Origin: Peronospora farinosa | Lineage: Eukaryota > Oomycota > Peronosporomycetes > Peronosporales > Peronosporaceae | Assembly (NCBI GenBank): GCA_947646735.1 | Contig: CANTFK010000153.1 | Location: 283,798 to 347,797 of the forward strand | Length of the DNA stretch: 64,000 nt | Direction of reading: 5' to 3' | Shown here: one piece after another, positions 23,409 through 33,410 of the stretch | Layout of the letters: each line of letters opens with the position of its first letter | Position numbering within the stretch: position 1 is the stretch's first letter | The notes under the pieces: generated by a model | The model's input: the letters and a program-made list of their open reading frames with translations, nothing else | Told to the model about the DNA's origin: nothing | The model's database searches: none | Program-made: the position numbers and the translations under genes

Positions 23409-23453
23409 GACGCTCGCCAGGTTTGAATCTGGTACGAGCCGAGCGTTCTAATT
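23403..23453 (+). promoter_or_regulatory. conserved stem-loop enclosing the gag stop codon (A2)
   Basis: AATTAGGACGCTCG (23403-23416) can pair over 14 bp (one G-U) with CGAGCGTTCTAATT (23440-23453). The gag UAG itself lies in the stem. Inside, CCAGGT/ATCTGG forms a second hairpin with a 4-nt loop, and TACGAGC bulges on one side. The same structure occurs in D (39853-39899) with a compensating pair change, and half of it in C (6930-6962). It is likely a gag-pol expression signal; the role is inferred. Confidence 0.7.
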
Positions 23454-23470
23454 GATGTATCTTTGCATAT

Positions 23471-25569
23471 GTGGAGAAACAGCCCAAGGAGGGGACGGGT
23501 ATTCCAGTTAAGATTGGAAATATATCGAAGATTGGAAATTATCCTGTGGTCCATGTTGCTTCTTTGAAAGAACCTAATAGTTTTGTTCGAGAAAGTTCAG
23601 TAATGGAGTTGGACTTATTGCCAGGCGAGTCTAGGGGGTACTGGAAATACCACGCCCCTACTAAATGGTTCAGGCAAGCGAAAGCCTCTGGAAAGGTCAA
23701 CAACGACCATGCAAATTTGTTGTTCGATACTGGTGCCGAGATATCCATTCTGGATATCGCCTTTGCTCGTAAGGTAGGCTGCCAAATTGATGAAAGTGAA
23801 CGACAAGAATGTACTGGTATTGGGGATGCCGTATACACCACCGAAGGACGCACTCGCATCAAGGTCACTCGGAATGGGAACTCGGTGTACATCTTTAAGG
23901 TGTGGGTAGGCCCTATGGTAGGCCAAGATGCAATTTTGGGGATGGACTTCATGGTCCCAGCCGGTATCCGGTTAGACTTGGCCGACGGAACTCTCTGCCC
24001 CCCCCGATGAAGTTAGAGTACAATTGACCGGGCGAAGGACACTGTACAATACTCGAGTATCGGATGTGAAATTAGGTCGGTATGTACAGATATCCGTTGG
24101 AGGATGTACGGAAGTGCCTCTCAAAAGGTCGACCTCAGAACAGTGGAAATTGTGGGTCACGAGAGGCGAACGATGGGTGACCACCATGATACAAGGGATA
24201 GGACGTCGACCGATTTTGAAGATAACCAATGTCAGCCCTCGCCCCTTAACATTGCATGAAGATACCAAGGTAGGTATGTGGTTGACTAGGGAGCAAGTTC
24301 CGAGAACGCCAGGGTTTGTCTCGGTAGGCTCTCGAAGATATGCGGAATGGCTAAATCTGGCTTATGAATCTACCACCGACCAAGTCGACCATCAGGTCGA
24401 CCCAACGGAAGAGGAAGAGGGACCACTAGTGGAGAGACCAGAGTATAAGACTCCGTCATACATCTTACAGCGACCGCAGGCCCCAACCCCAATGATGAAT
24501 ATAACGCACCAACCGGTACCCGACAGTGAAGAACAACTGTGCGAAGAGAGGGTGAATTGGCAGGAGGGGACCGCCCAAAAGCGGAGTGTATTTGAAGAAG
24601 ACCTACATACAGTGACCACCACCAATGAGAAGGAAATCAAACTGGTAGACTTGTTACAGGCATATGACCCGGTGTGTTCTTTCGAGAGTGGGAAACTTTG
24701 GGCCGAGGACATAAACGAGGATGGGCGGCCATACCGGAAGTGGGCCCCTCATCCGAAGGCATTGAGTTAGAAGATATACAGATTCCTGAATCCAGATGAG
24801 AACAATCCTGAAGAGGTAGACCGGTTGCGACAAATAATATGGAAGAAACGACATCTGCTGATGGGTAAAGGTAACGCTTTACCCCCGGCCGCCCGAGGAG
24901 CGATATGCGATATCGATGTAGGGAACGCAAGACCGATCGCGCAACGCGTACGAAAGGTGGCTCCTCAATTCAGAGAGAAGCTAGCCGACCTGATCAAGGG
25001 ACTGTTATCAGCAAAGATCATTCAGCCTTCCACCTCGCCATGGGCCAGCCCAATTGTAATTATCGTGAAGAAGAATGGGGTCGATATTCAATTATGTATC
25101 GACTATCGGTTGGTGAATGATCTCACCCAGCTCATGGTTACCCGATGCCGTTGATTAACGAATTACTGGAAGATTTGGACGGAGCTTTATGGTACTGTTC
25201 CCTTGATATGGCGAGTGGTTTTTGGGTCGTCAGTATGACCGAAAGGGCGAGATTAATCTCAGCTTTCGTTACTCCACTGGGATTATTTGAATGGCTTCGG
25301 ATGCCTTTTGGGCTTAAGAATGCGCCTCAGATATATATTAAAGGTTGTTGGATAATGCGCTATATGGATTCTTACGGATTCCGCCAGGGGCTGCCACAGA
25401 GGAAACAGAGGATTTGTTCGCAACAGGGGAACCAGATGCAAAATCGGGCCTCTCTATATTGGGTCGACGATCATACATTGACGATATACTTGTTCCGGCA
25501 GAATCGTGGGACGTATTATGCCAGAAAGTGGAGCGGCTGCTAGACGTGTGTGACTATTGGAATTTGTAG
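23471..25569 (+). pseudogene. pol of A2, part 1: protease and reverse transcriptase
   Basis: Protease (about 23603-24010): LLFDTGAEISILD with the aspartic protease D-T-G, then GQDAILGMDFMVPAG. A linker region 24024-24770 is open but of unknown role. Reverse transcriptase begins near 24905 (DVGNARPIAQRVRKVAP) and shows IIQPSTSPWASPIV, LDMASGFWVV, FGLKNAPQIY, and the catalytic YIDD at 25473-25484 followed by ILVPAES. It copies element RNA into DNA inside the gag particle. Frameshifts near 24015, 24770, 25145, 25345 and 25560 break the frame, so this copy needs helpers to move. A spacer of about 40 residues lies between QIY and YIDD. Confidence 0.85.
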
Positions 25570-28500
25570 GTCAGTGCCGTCAAGAGTACGTGGGGATGTC
25601 GGAATGTCGAGTATCTTGGGCATCGAGTTTCCAAAGGGGGACTAGAGGCCCACCCAAAAGATCTTCAGTCTTTGGTCGACCTACCTCTACCGACAACGCT
25701 GAAGGGTATGCAGTCCTTTCTAGGAAGCCTAAATTACTACAGCAGGTACATCGAAGATTATGCCATATACGCGTCGATCCTTTACGAACTGAGAGAGGTG
25801 GATTTTCACGCTTGGAGGTGCAAATTGAAGGCTAACGATAAAGTGGCGGCCCAGGAAGACGACGAAGAAAAATGGTCGAAGGTACAAGTAGCGTTTGCCA
25901 TGCTCAAGAACAAGATTGCTATGGCGCCCATCCTACGACATTTTGACCCGGCTAGAGAGGCGGTCATCATTGTCTACGCAAGTGATTGGGCTATCTCGGC
26001 GTCGTTGGTGCAAAATAACGACGGCATGTACATGCCGGTAATGTTTACGAGCCGAACCCTCAAGTCAAACGAGGTGAACTATAGCATAGTGGAAAAGGAA
26101 GTGCTGGCGTTGTTACGGATATTGGAAACTTGCTTCACGATGTTGGTCACCCGACCTCATAAGGTTCTGACGAGGCATTCTACACTAGCCTGGCTAGTGA
26201 AGTCTTCGGGGTTGCAAGGTCGCTTAGGAAACTGGGCCGCTATGTTGTCACAGTGGACTTTCGAGATTGTGAAATGCAAGAAAGGCGAGGACCAGGTACT
26301 GGGGGCGTTAGCTGCCAGCATCACGCCTCGAGAGAATGTGGACTCCATTCTGTCGTCAATTGCTCCCAAGAAGCAATCCAGGCAAGTGGTCGACCTACCG
26401 ACGCCCACTGTGGAACTAAACGAAGAACTGTATGTGATGAGTTTCGATGGGTCGGCCCAGGTGAAGCAAGGAGAAGGTGCCTGCAGCTCTATTGTGTGGA
26501 GACTCCATGCATGGACTATAGTCGAAGCTGCGTCGAAATATCTCGACAAGTCTACGGTGAATGGAGCTGAATATGAGGGCATGTTACTGGGCTTTGACCT
26601 GTTGGAGCCAATGGAGCGACGGCGTTTGATTATTTGTGGAGACTCCAATCTGGTTGTAAGACAGATGCGTGGAGAGATTGAATGCAAAGCTTCATGTTTA
26701 TCCCCGTTGCGGTCCAAGGCGTTGAGTAAGCTCCAGTCGTGGCCCACCCATGCAGTCCTACATGTGAAACGAGATTGGAATCAGAGCGCAGACTAGTTGG
26801 CCAGTGCAGCTTTACATCAGCAACAAGGGGTCGAGTCGATACCAAGAGGAGAGTGGTCAGGTCTAGAAACAATCAATCGGCTGCCGGAGGTGTTGGTCCC
26901 TAGAAACCGGGGTCAGTCGGTCAAGGTATCTGCGGTGACGAGATCACGGCTCCCCGTCAAAATATCGGGAGAGGTCATGCAAGAAGATGTGGTACAACAA
27001 CTCCGGATGGATAGGATCCGAGATGCGCAAGAAGAGGAGAGCTGGGTACGCGAGTTGAAGGCATATTTGAAGGGAGACTGGAAAGACTTGTCGGTGGAAG
27101 CGGCCAGAAAATGCAGCAAAATGTCGGAGGATTACGAGATAAGTGAAGAGGGACTGCTGGTGTACTGCCCCGGCCAGAGAATCAAGGGAGACGACCGAGG
27201 CATAACTGCCAGATTGGTGATACCTGAGAGTCTCCAAGCCGACGTCCTCCATCATTATCATACGAGTTTGGAAGGCGGCCATCAGGGGATCGGGAGTACT
27301 TATTATCGGATCCGACGATATTGTCATTGGAGGGGTCTGTTCCGGAGTGTCCAGAAATATGTGGGTCAGTGCATGGATTGTAAGACTGGGAAAGGGAGGC
27401 CCATTTTACAAGGGAAGTCTCCGGGGAATGTTGAAGCGACGTACCCCTTCCAAATTATCGCGATGGACCACATACCATCTCTCCCCAAGTCACATAAAGG
27501 AAATACGGAACTACTGATCTGGGTCGACCTGTTCACAGGTTATGTGATGGCTAAAGCAAGTGCGTCACGGACAGTCCAGACAGTGGCTGAGGGATATGAA
27601 GAATGCGTTTTCCGCCGTTTTGGTGCCAGTGAGACGATCCGTCACGATCGGGAACCGGGGTTTATGTCGGACTTCTTCCGAGCGTTCAGTCGTATGGTGG
27701 GTCAACGTCAGAGAGCGACCATGGCCTACCGACCTCAAGCGAACGGCACTGCGGAGAGAATGGTCCAGACTCTAACAAGATCGCTCAAGATGTACGTAGC
27801 CGACGCGGGACAGCGAGACTGGGATGAATACGCGGAACGATTAACGTTCGCGTTAAATACGGCTCAAGACAGAGTACGCGAGGAAACACCGTTCTATCTG
27901 GTCCATGGATGGGATGCTAGGACCACTCTTGAGACTATGTTACCGGTGGTGAACACTCGACGTCGAGACTCAGGACCTCAGAGATGGAGATATCGGATTC
28001 ACAGTCACTATCAGCGAGCAAGAGACCAAGTCAACGAGAATTTACGGTCGGCTAGTCAGGCTCGGGTACAGCCGCAAAATGAAGGGGTAGTCGGCCACGA
28101 AATGTAGCCAGGGGCCCGGGTATGGCTATACTTAGACCGGATGAAAGAGGGGTATGCAAAAAAATTGGCCCACCTATGGCACGGACCGTTCCGAGTCCAG
28201 GAGTTAGTTGGAGATCATGCGGTACGTCTGGAGCTACGAGGTACAGAATACAGACTATTCTTAATCGTGCACATCTCCAAGCTCAAGCCCGTCCGAGAGT
28301 TCCCCGATCGACCTAACAGCGAGCTGAAAGTGGATGGAACAGATCGGGTCGACGTTGATGAATGTCTGTTACCAGAAGACAGCTGGGTGCGGGAATTGGA
28401 AGAGGGCGAGCATGAAGTCGAAGAAATTTTAGAGTCGTACAGGCAAGAAGACTCGGTATGGGAGGCAACAACGAGAATTCCTCGTGCAATGGAAGGGACA

Positions 28501-28618
28501 CTTTGACCCCTCGTGGGTGGACGAAGTGGATCTGAATTGCGGAGCCTTACTCCGGGACTTCGAGCGCAAGAACACAAGCCATAACCGCTTCGAAGCAATG
28601 CAAAGCCATGAAAAATAG
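25570..28618 (+). pseudogene. pol of A2, part 2: RNase H, archaeal-type RNase H, integrase, chromodomain-like tail
   Basis: RT thumb and RNase H from about 25570 (MQSFLGSLNYYSRYIEDYAIY at 25708; VYASDWAISASLVQ, VNYSIVEKEVLALLRIL). A second RNase H follows at about 26430-26830: SFDGSAQVKQGEG, GAEYEGMLLGFDLL, ICGDSNLVVRQM, RDWNQSAD, i.e. the D-E-D-D pattern of the extra archaeal-type RNase H. A TAG interrupts it at 26794-26796. Integrase (27200-28100): HH (HHYHTSLEGGHQG), CC (CMDCKTGKG), then AMDHIPSLPKS, HDREPGFMSDFF and PQANGTAERMVQ (D,D,E). The tail reads HISKLKPVREFPDRP and, across a frameshift, FLVQWKGHFDPSWVDE, a chromodomain-like block, ending at about 28618. One TAG at 28105 also breaks it. 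Confidence 0.85.
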
Positions 28619-28871
28619 CCGGCGGTAGCAAGTTTCTTGGAAGGTGGACCGAGTCCCTCTATGGTCGGCCCAGCCCTCGTTGGAAGACTTGGGTCGCCTG
28701 CGGGGCGGCCTGGAATTTCCAAGAGTTAGGGGTATAGGAGAATGGAGAACGAAGGAGGAAAATTGCCGATATCACCTGGAACAGAGGAAAGCATGGCAAG
28801 GGGAGATAGAAGATAGACAAGCACAAAAAATAGGATCGAAGAGAAAAGAAGATTCATGTTCAAGGGAAGAC
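28619..28871. other. spacer between pol and antisense ORF of A2
   Basis: About 250 bp between the two convergent coding regions. I see no further gene. It is purine-rich on the plus strand near 28740-28870 (GGAGAACGAAGGAGGAAAA, GAAGAGAAAAGAAG). Any terminators for the two opposing transcripts would lie here. Confidence 0.4.
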
Positions 28872-30761
28872 CTAAACGGATGGCCCAAACTTGCCTTTGA
28901 GGCGTGAAACTAGAGCGCCAGGATGGAGCCTAGAAGACAACCGATACTGGGTGAGCCACGGCCACGCGGAATCCGACACCCGAAGGGCCTCAAGTAGGTC
29001 GACCGGGTCCGACCCCTCTTCACGACCAGGGAACCAATAAACCACACGGCGGGTTCGAGGAAGATGACGGAAGAAGGGAGCCAGGAAGATGTCGAGATCG
29101 CAGTGGCCCTTGCTCATCCCAATGAAGATGAGGTCGACCACCTCCCGCCAAGCTCGAGTTGCCCGACTCCGACGCTTCTTCCGCGCGTTGTAGTAGGACG
29201 CGAGGAAAGCGTTCGCTCGCGCTTGGTCCTTGGAGATCCACAAGCAGTGGGTCGCCTCCCAAAGAGCTTGACTATGCTCTTCGTCAAACTGGATGTAGGC
29301 CGCTGCCAACTGGGCGAACCAGCCAACAGGTCGGAAGGACACGGGCTGCATGGGAACACGAGCTTCCACCGAAGGTTCCGCCGCGAGCAATCTCTGGATC
29401 ATTGGAGGGTTCACCAACGACCTCTTCCATTTTGGGGGCCGGTCGAGGTTTCCGTCCGGAGGGCCAAACCAACCCCAAGGTAGATCCAGCTGGTCGACCA
29501 AGTCTGTGGAAGACATTGTAACAATGCACCACGAATTGACCAGGTCGACCGGCCAAGGTGCCACTTCCGCGGCGGAAAAGGTCTTCGACTGCATGTATCC
29601 GGGGATCATGGCGTCTCTGGGAAGCAGGCTGGAGTCGGCCAGAAGGGGCGAAGTGTTGTCCGCGACAGGAGGCGCACTCTTGTTTTTCTCTGCAGACGAA
29701 TCGGTCTCCGAGTCCGATGTCCCGAACATCGCCCGTTTCAACGAGAGACCGGTAGCCGAAGGGGCCCTCGATGGAGGAGTGGACGTCGACGGAAGACGTA
29801 CAGGGTTCGCACTGGCAGGGCGCCGACTAGCAGAACGAGACTTGGCCAGAGCCGCCCGAAGGGTCTCGCTGTCGTCGCTGAGGTCGTTGTCCGAAGACTC
29901 AAGCACGACAGGGGAACGACCACCAGAGACCGCTGACGGTGGCATCGCAGAAGCGTCGGGCTTTGGAAGCTTGGAGGCTTTGGCGGGTACCCGGGGTGAC
30001 GGCCGCCGGGACCGTTTACCAAGAGCTTTCGCCGGCCGTGAAGGGGAACATGCGGCCGGGGGCGAAGCTGCCGAAGGAGTAGCTGGTCCCGGAGGTGGCC
30101 CGTCAGAGAAGTCGACATGGTCGAGCTCTGCGGCAAGAAGCGAGTACCGGCTTCGGATGTGGTCGACCTTCCATCGCAGACGGTCCACCAGTGCAGTCTC
30201 GCGCTGGAAAGCTTCGCGAAGTTGGGCCACCAGCCGGGACTTGTCGCGCAGTGCCTCCTCCAACCGCTCACAACGAGTGGCCAACAAGGCGGCCGAAGGG
30301 GGAAGGACACCTAGCCGACCCTCGCAGTCTTTGATGCGGCGGGAATGGGCGTCCGCGAGAGCTTGCAATTCCCGCAGAGCTGCCCGTACGTTGACGGGTG
30401 CGGAAAACGGACGGTCAACCATGGGGGTCGGCGTGACAGGAGCATCTGCTGTCTCGGCAGGAGGCAAAGCGGTGGAAACAGGAGAGCTGTGAACGACAAC
30501 AGTTTCAGCAGCACTCAACGGCGAAGACACCGGCCCGGGAAGGTCGGCCAAGGACGCCTCTCTACATGGAGAAGCAACCGAAGGCGCGACGGCAATTGAA
30601 GTCGGCTCTTCAGACGGGGGGTCAGCGGACGGTGGGTCAGCAGATGAGGGGTTAAAACCAGAGGCGATTGAAGGCGCTGGGGCGACCGAGGTCGGCTCTT
30701 CAGTCGGTGGATCAGCGGACGGTGGGTCAGCAGACGGTGGATCAGAACCAGGGGAAGACAT
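28872..30761 (-). CDS. intact antisense ORF of A2 (629 codons), function unknown
   Basis: The only long unbroken gene in the element, on the strand opposite to gag-pol, from ATG at 30761, 126 bp inside the 3' LTR. Residues 1-60 are an internal duplication of PPSADPP...EEPTS motifs and 60-120 are Pro/Ser/Ala-rich. Residues about 123-217 form a likely coiled coil (RAALRELQALADAHSRRIKD, RCERLEEALRDKSRLVAQLR). Basic patches KALGKRSRRPSPR (245-257) and KSRSASRRP (307-315) may be nuclear signals. Residues 385-605 are aromatic-rich and conserved with the D copy: MIPGYM, FRPVGWFAQLAAAYI, ALWEATHCLWIS, NARKKRRSRATRAW, GMSKGHCDLDIFLAPFF. There is no catalytic motif I recognise. Conservation across families while gag-pol decays suggests a real protein, perhaps nucleic-acid binding (inference). 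Confidence 0.75.
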   Translation of the reverse strand: MSSPGSDPPSADPPSADPPTEEPTSVAPAPSIASGFNPSSADPPSADPPSEEPTSIAVAPSVASPCREASLADLPGPVSSPLSAAETVVVHSSPVSTALPPAETADAPVTPTPMVDRPFSAPVNVRAALRELQALADAHSRRIKDCEGRLGVLPPSAALLATRCERLEEALRDKSRLVAQLREAFQRETALVDRLRWKVDHIRSRYSLLAAELDHVDFSDGPPPGPATPSAASPPAACSPSRPAKALGKRSRRPSPRVPAKASKLPKPDASAMPPSAVSGGRSPVVLESSDNDLSDDSETLRAALAKSRSASRRPASANPVRLPSTSTPPSRAPSATGLSLKRAMFGTSDSETDSSAEKNKSAPPVADNTSPLLADSSLLPRDAMIPGYMQSKTFSAAEVAPWPVDLVNSWCIVTMSSTDLVDQLDLPWGWFGPPDGNLDRPPKWKRSLVNPPMIQRLLAAEPSVEARVPMQPVSFRPVGWFAQLAAAYIQFDEEHSQALWEATHCLWISKDQARANAFLASYYNARKKRRSRATRAWREVVDLIFIGMSKGHCDLDIFLAPFFRHLPRTRRVVYWFPGREEGSDPVDLLEALRVSDSAWPWLTQYRLSSRLHPGALVSRLKGKFGPSV

Positions 30762-30875
30762 GGCTGGACAGACACGAGTTAGAGGTGGAGGGCTACAAAG
30801 GGGACAATGAAGATCTTACGTGACGAAGGAAGTGAAGACATGCGCGTGCTCAATCCGTTGTACGGTTGAGCAAGT

Positions 30876-30887
30876 GCAGGGGGCGGC
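30876..30887 (+). promoter_or_regulatory. polypurine tract of A2
   Basis: GCAGGGGGCGGC directly precedes the 3' LTR start TGTGGTAAAG. It corresponds to GCGCAGGGGACAGC in the C and D families. Confidence 0.6.
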
Positions 30888-31903
30888 TGTGGTAAAGTGC
30901 TAATTTTGTGATATGGAGGTCCCAGACTCCAGTTGGATACGTAGTATAGGCCGTGGGTCAGGGACAGGGGACCAGAGAGACAGGGGCATCAAAGGGGAGC
31001 GACCGTTGGTGGAGGACAATCCGCAGGATCCGCCGAAGAAAATCAGTATCAAGGTACCGGTTAACCGGTACCAAAGGGAGTTGATCATGGTCTCTCATTG
31101 GTCGACCTGGGTCCTCCATTGGTCGACCCAGTCCCTCATCGGTCGACCCGGTCCCTCGTTGGTTGACCTGGGTCCCTCATTGGTCGACCTCGGCCCCTCG
31201 GGGTTCAGCCACTCCGGACCAACTAATACAAGGATCAGACCAGTCGACGCAAAAAATCAGAGCTTCAGGCAAGGATAGAGTAAAGGAGTAAAAAGGATAG
31301 GACTATACTAAATACTACTCAATTTGCGATCTACGTGGCACGACTCCGTCACCCAAGAAGGACTTGTTCAAAGCTACTCACTGTTCCGGGAAGGGATATA
31401 TTTTGGCCCCCCGTCGAAGACAGTTGCGTAGCGAAGTTCAAGGGCGAATAGAGCTCCAGGATATATTTGGCCTGTGAGCTCGTTCGAGTAGCAACACCCC
31501 CCAAGACCCGCTATCGGAAGCGGTCTCCCTCACCTCAAGGTCCGGTAGCAACGTAAAGGTCAGGTGGTTGATACCCCTGAAACAGAAGGAAAAGGCCAGG
31601 GACGACAAGCGCCCCTGAAGAATTTGGCTCTAAGTCCACTCTCGACAAGGTCGATCGAGTGTCCACCTACCGGCCCACCGAGTGAAGCATATCCACTCGA
31701 GGCCCCCCAGGTCTACCTCCCTCAAGGCAGACATCTACATCGTCACCAAGTCCTCCGAAGAGTGCAACCCGCCAGCCGACGGGTACACAAGGTGAGAGAA
31801 GGTTCATACGCGGCATCGGGGTACCCCCTCCGACAGTCGGCAGTCCGGCACAGTGAGTGTTTTGGGGTCTCATCATACAATTTTGAGAACCCACTCCACC
31901 ACA
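30888..31903 (+). repeat. 3' LTR of A2 (1016 bp), also abutting the next gag
   Basis: TGTGGTAAAG...CACCACA, nearly identical to 19875-20888. It is followed without flank by ATGGTGCGCG, a PBS and gag start, so it also stands where a 5' LTR of the next, C-type element should be. Confidence 0.85.
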
Positions 31904-32340
31904 ATGGTGCGCGTGCCCGGATCTTCGGAAGACGCGGGATTTCACCGCGAGTCTTAAGACGAGAAAGATGTTCATGTCAAGAAGGAGCACAAGACCGAAG
32001 AGTCACTGGAAGACCGATCGCCAGTGATCAAGAAGGAAGAAGGATCGGAGGACCTGCAGAGCCCGGGGAGGAGCTCTGCTATTGAGAATAAGGTGTAATA
32101 TGAAGAAAAACCACAAAATCCTCCTCCTTTCGTCTTTGTTGAAAAAGACAGCATTGACCATGAAAAACATTATGGTCCAGGGGTTCCAAGTTTGACAGCG
32201 AAAGCTAAGAAAACAGTGGACCCCGAAACATGTCTTCCAGAAAAAAATCTACTACTCAAGAGCCAACAGTGTCCAAGAACAAGAAGAAGAAACGAAATTG
32301 ATTTGAAGCAATGCAGAATCACGAAGAGTACAGGGGATAG
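31904..32340 (+). pseudogene. chimeric gag start (A-like then C-like) of element C2
   Basis: Begins at the LTR junction with MVRVPGSSEDAGFHRES. Up to about 32025 it follows family A (AAGATGTTCATGTCAAGAAG, then CGATCGCCAGTGA). From there it follows family C (VIKKEEGSEDLQSPGRSS, PGVPSLTAKAKKT). The rest of gag and most of pol are missing: the sequence passes within about 100 bp to the pol-tail motif FEAMQNHEE (compare FEAMQSHEK at the A2 pol end). Stops near 31957 and 32098 break the frame. It therefore belongs to a deletion-derivative, non-autonomous element. Confidence 0.7.
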
Positions 32341-32693
32341 TTTATTTTGGGAAGGCCAAGATGATGCAATATGGAGGTGGAATTGTTGCATGCACAGAAT
32401 TTGGTCCAGTTTTGTATTCGAGAATTGCAGCAGAACGAAGAGTGAAGTATTGATAACCTGCAGAGGACCCCGAGGGCCCACCTAAGATATGGCATCAAGG
32501 AGGAAGATCGAGAATGTGCTAGGGATTTCGAGATGAAATGGGATTATCATCTTATGATGGATACCCTCAAAGCTAGTGATGACCCTCAGGCGCTGTCAGG
32601 CGCAAAAATTTACCATGGAGGCGGGAAACCCCGAAGGCGGGATGCTCTTGGATGTTCTTGTGATACGAGATGCGATAGAAGCTACATCATCCA
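32341..32693. other. internal region of C2, no recognisable gene
   Basis: The first part matches the internal region of the short C elements (compare 63430-63560 and 10620-10680). The rest has only short, stop-interrupted reading frames. Confidence 0.35.
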
Positions 32694-32939
32694 CTAACTG
32701 CAACACGTCGAACAGACCCGCTTGAGAATTCCCTCTGGTTGACACGCGGGTATCAGAAGGACAGCTGACGTGTCGGAGTAACCGGCCGGAAGAAGGAGTA
32801 CAGAAGGATGTTCACTTGCCACCATCCCTTGCAATACCTTCTTCAGCACCTTCAGCCAAGCCTTAGTCGACTCAGTCCTCCGTTTTTTCTGCATTGTTTT
32901 AAGCCGAAAGATGTACGTACTGCTGGCGCGAAGAGCCAC
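32694..32939 (-). pseudogene. remnant of the antisense ORF in family C
   Basis: Minus-strand 81-codon stretch containing KKRRTESTKAWLKVLKKVLQ followed by GM. This aligns with KKRRSRATRAWREVVDLIFI-GM in A2 and RRSRSGPRWKTILRVILQGM in D. Position (after the pol tail, before the polypurine tract) and strand also fit. The remaining parts are too diverged to recognise. Confidence 0.5.
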
Positions 32940-33104
32940 GGAAGGGAAGACGGCGCCGGTACTCCCACAGGCTCTGGCGTGATGCGTCTACGTAGGCATT
33001 ATGGATCTCCACCAGGTTAGATATCCACCAGGTCGACAAACCAGACATTTTACCGAAGAGGAGACAGGATATTCAGACACCGGCCGCTATTCCCACGAAC
33101 GCGA

Positions 33105-33410
33105 GTACTTGAATAGCTTTCCTGGAGGACCCAGGAAATTTGAAGGAGGACCAGACTTGGGTTTTCTAGTAGACCCCGCCAGTTCGAAGAAGGACATGAC
33201 TTGGGTTTCCTATTAGACCCTGCTGATTTTGGAGAAAGACCCGGCTTGTATTTTCCAGAAGACCCCTCCGACTCTCAAGGAAAATCAGAAATAGGTGGGT
33301 TCCCAGTAGACAATACCGACTTGAAGGAGTGTCGGAATTTAATTTTCCAGTAGACCCGACAAATTTGGAAGACGACCAGATCTAGGTTTTCTGGTGGACT
33401 CCGCCAATCT
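33105..33410 (+). repeat. degenerate tandem repeat of about 50 bp in C2
   Basis: Plus-strand units reading like LGFLVDPA...F-EED-G (for example at 33150, 33205, 33250, 33385), with the nucleotide motif TTGGGTTTTCTAGTAGACCC recurring in diverged form. It has stops and frameshifts. It may be the wreck of a repetitive coding tract. Confidence 0.45.

Larger units (their letters stand above)
19875..31903 (+). mobile_element. family A Gypsy element A2, Archon-like dual RNase H LTR retrotransposon with antisense ORF
   Basis: LTR 19875-20888, gag, protease, reverse transcriptase, RNase H, second RNase H, integrase, chromodomain-like tail, antisense ORF 28872-30761, polypurine tract, LTR 30888-31903. 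The two LTRs are nearly identical (roughly a dozen differences noticed by eye over about 1 kb), so insertion or amplification is recent. There is no matching target-site duplication (left flank GGAAT). The right LTR runs straight into another element's gag, so its right end is a recombination product. Dual RNase H Gypsy elements of oomycetes are known as Archon; assignment here is by domain order. Confidence 0.85.

Noticed and set aside
29738..30310. 190-codon minus-strand frame inside the antisense gene
   Set aside because: Out-of-frame shadow of the 629-codon ORF; no counterpart in the D homologue.
29350..30492. 380-codon open frame on the plus strand opposite the antisense gene
   Set aside because: It is the mirror of the GC-rich 629-codon minus-strand gene, has Gly/Arg/Ser-rich composition with no domain, and is not conserved in family D.
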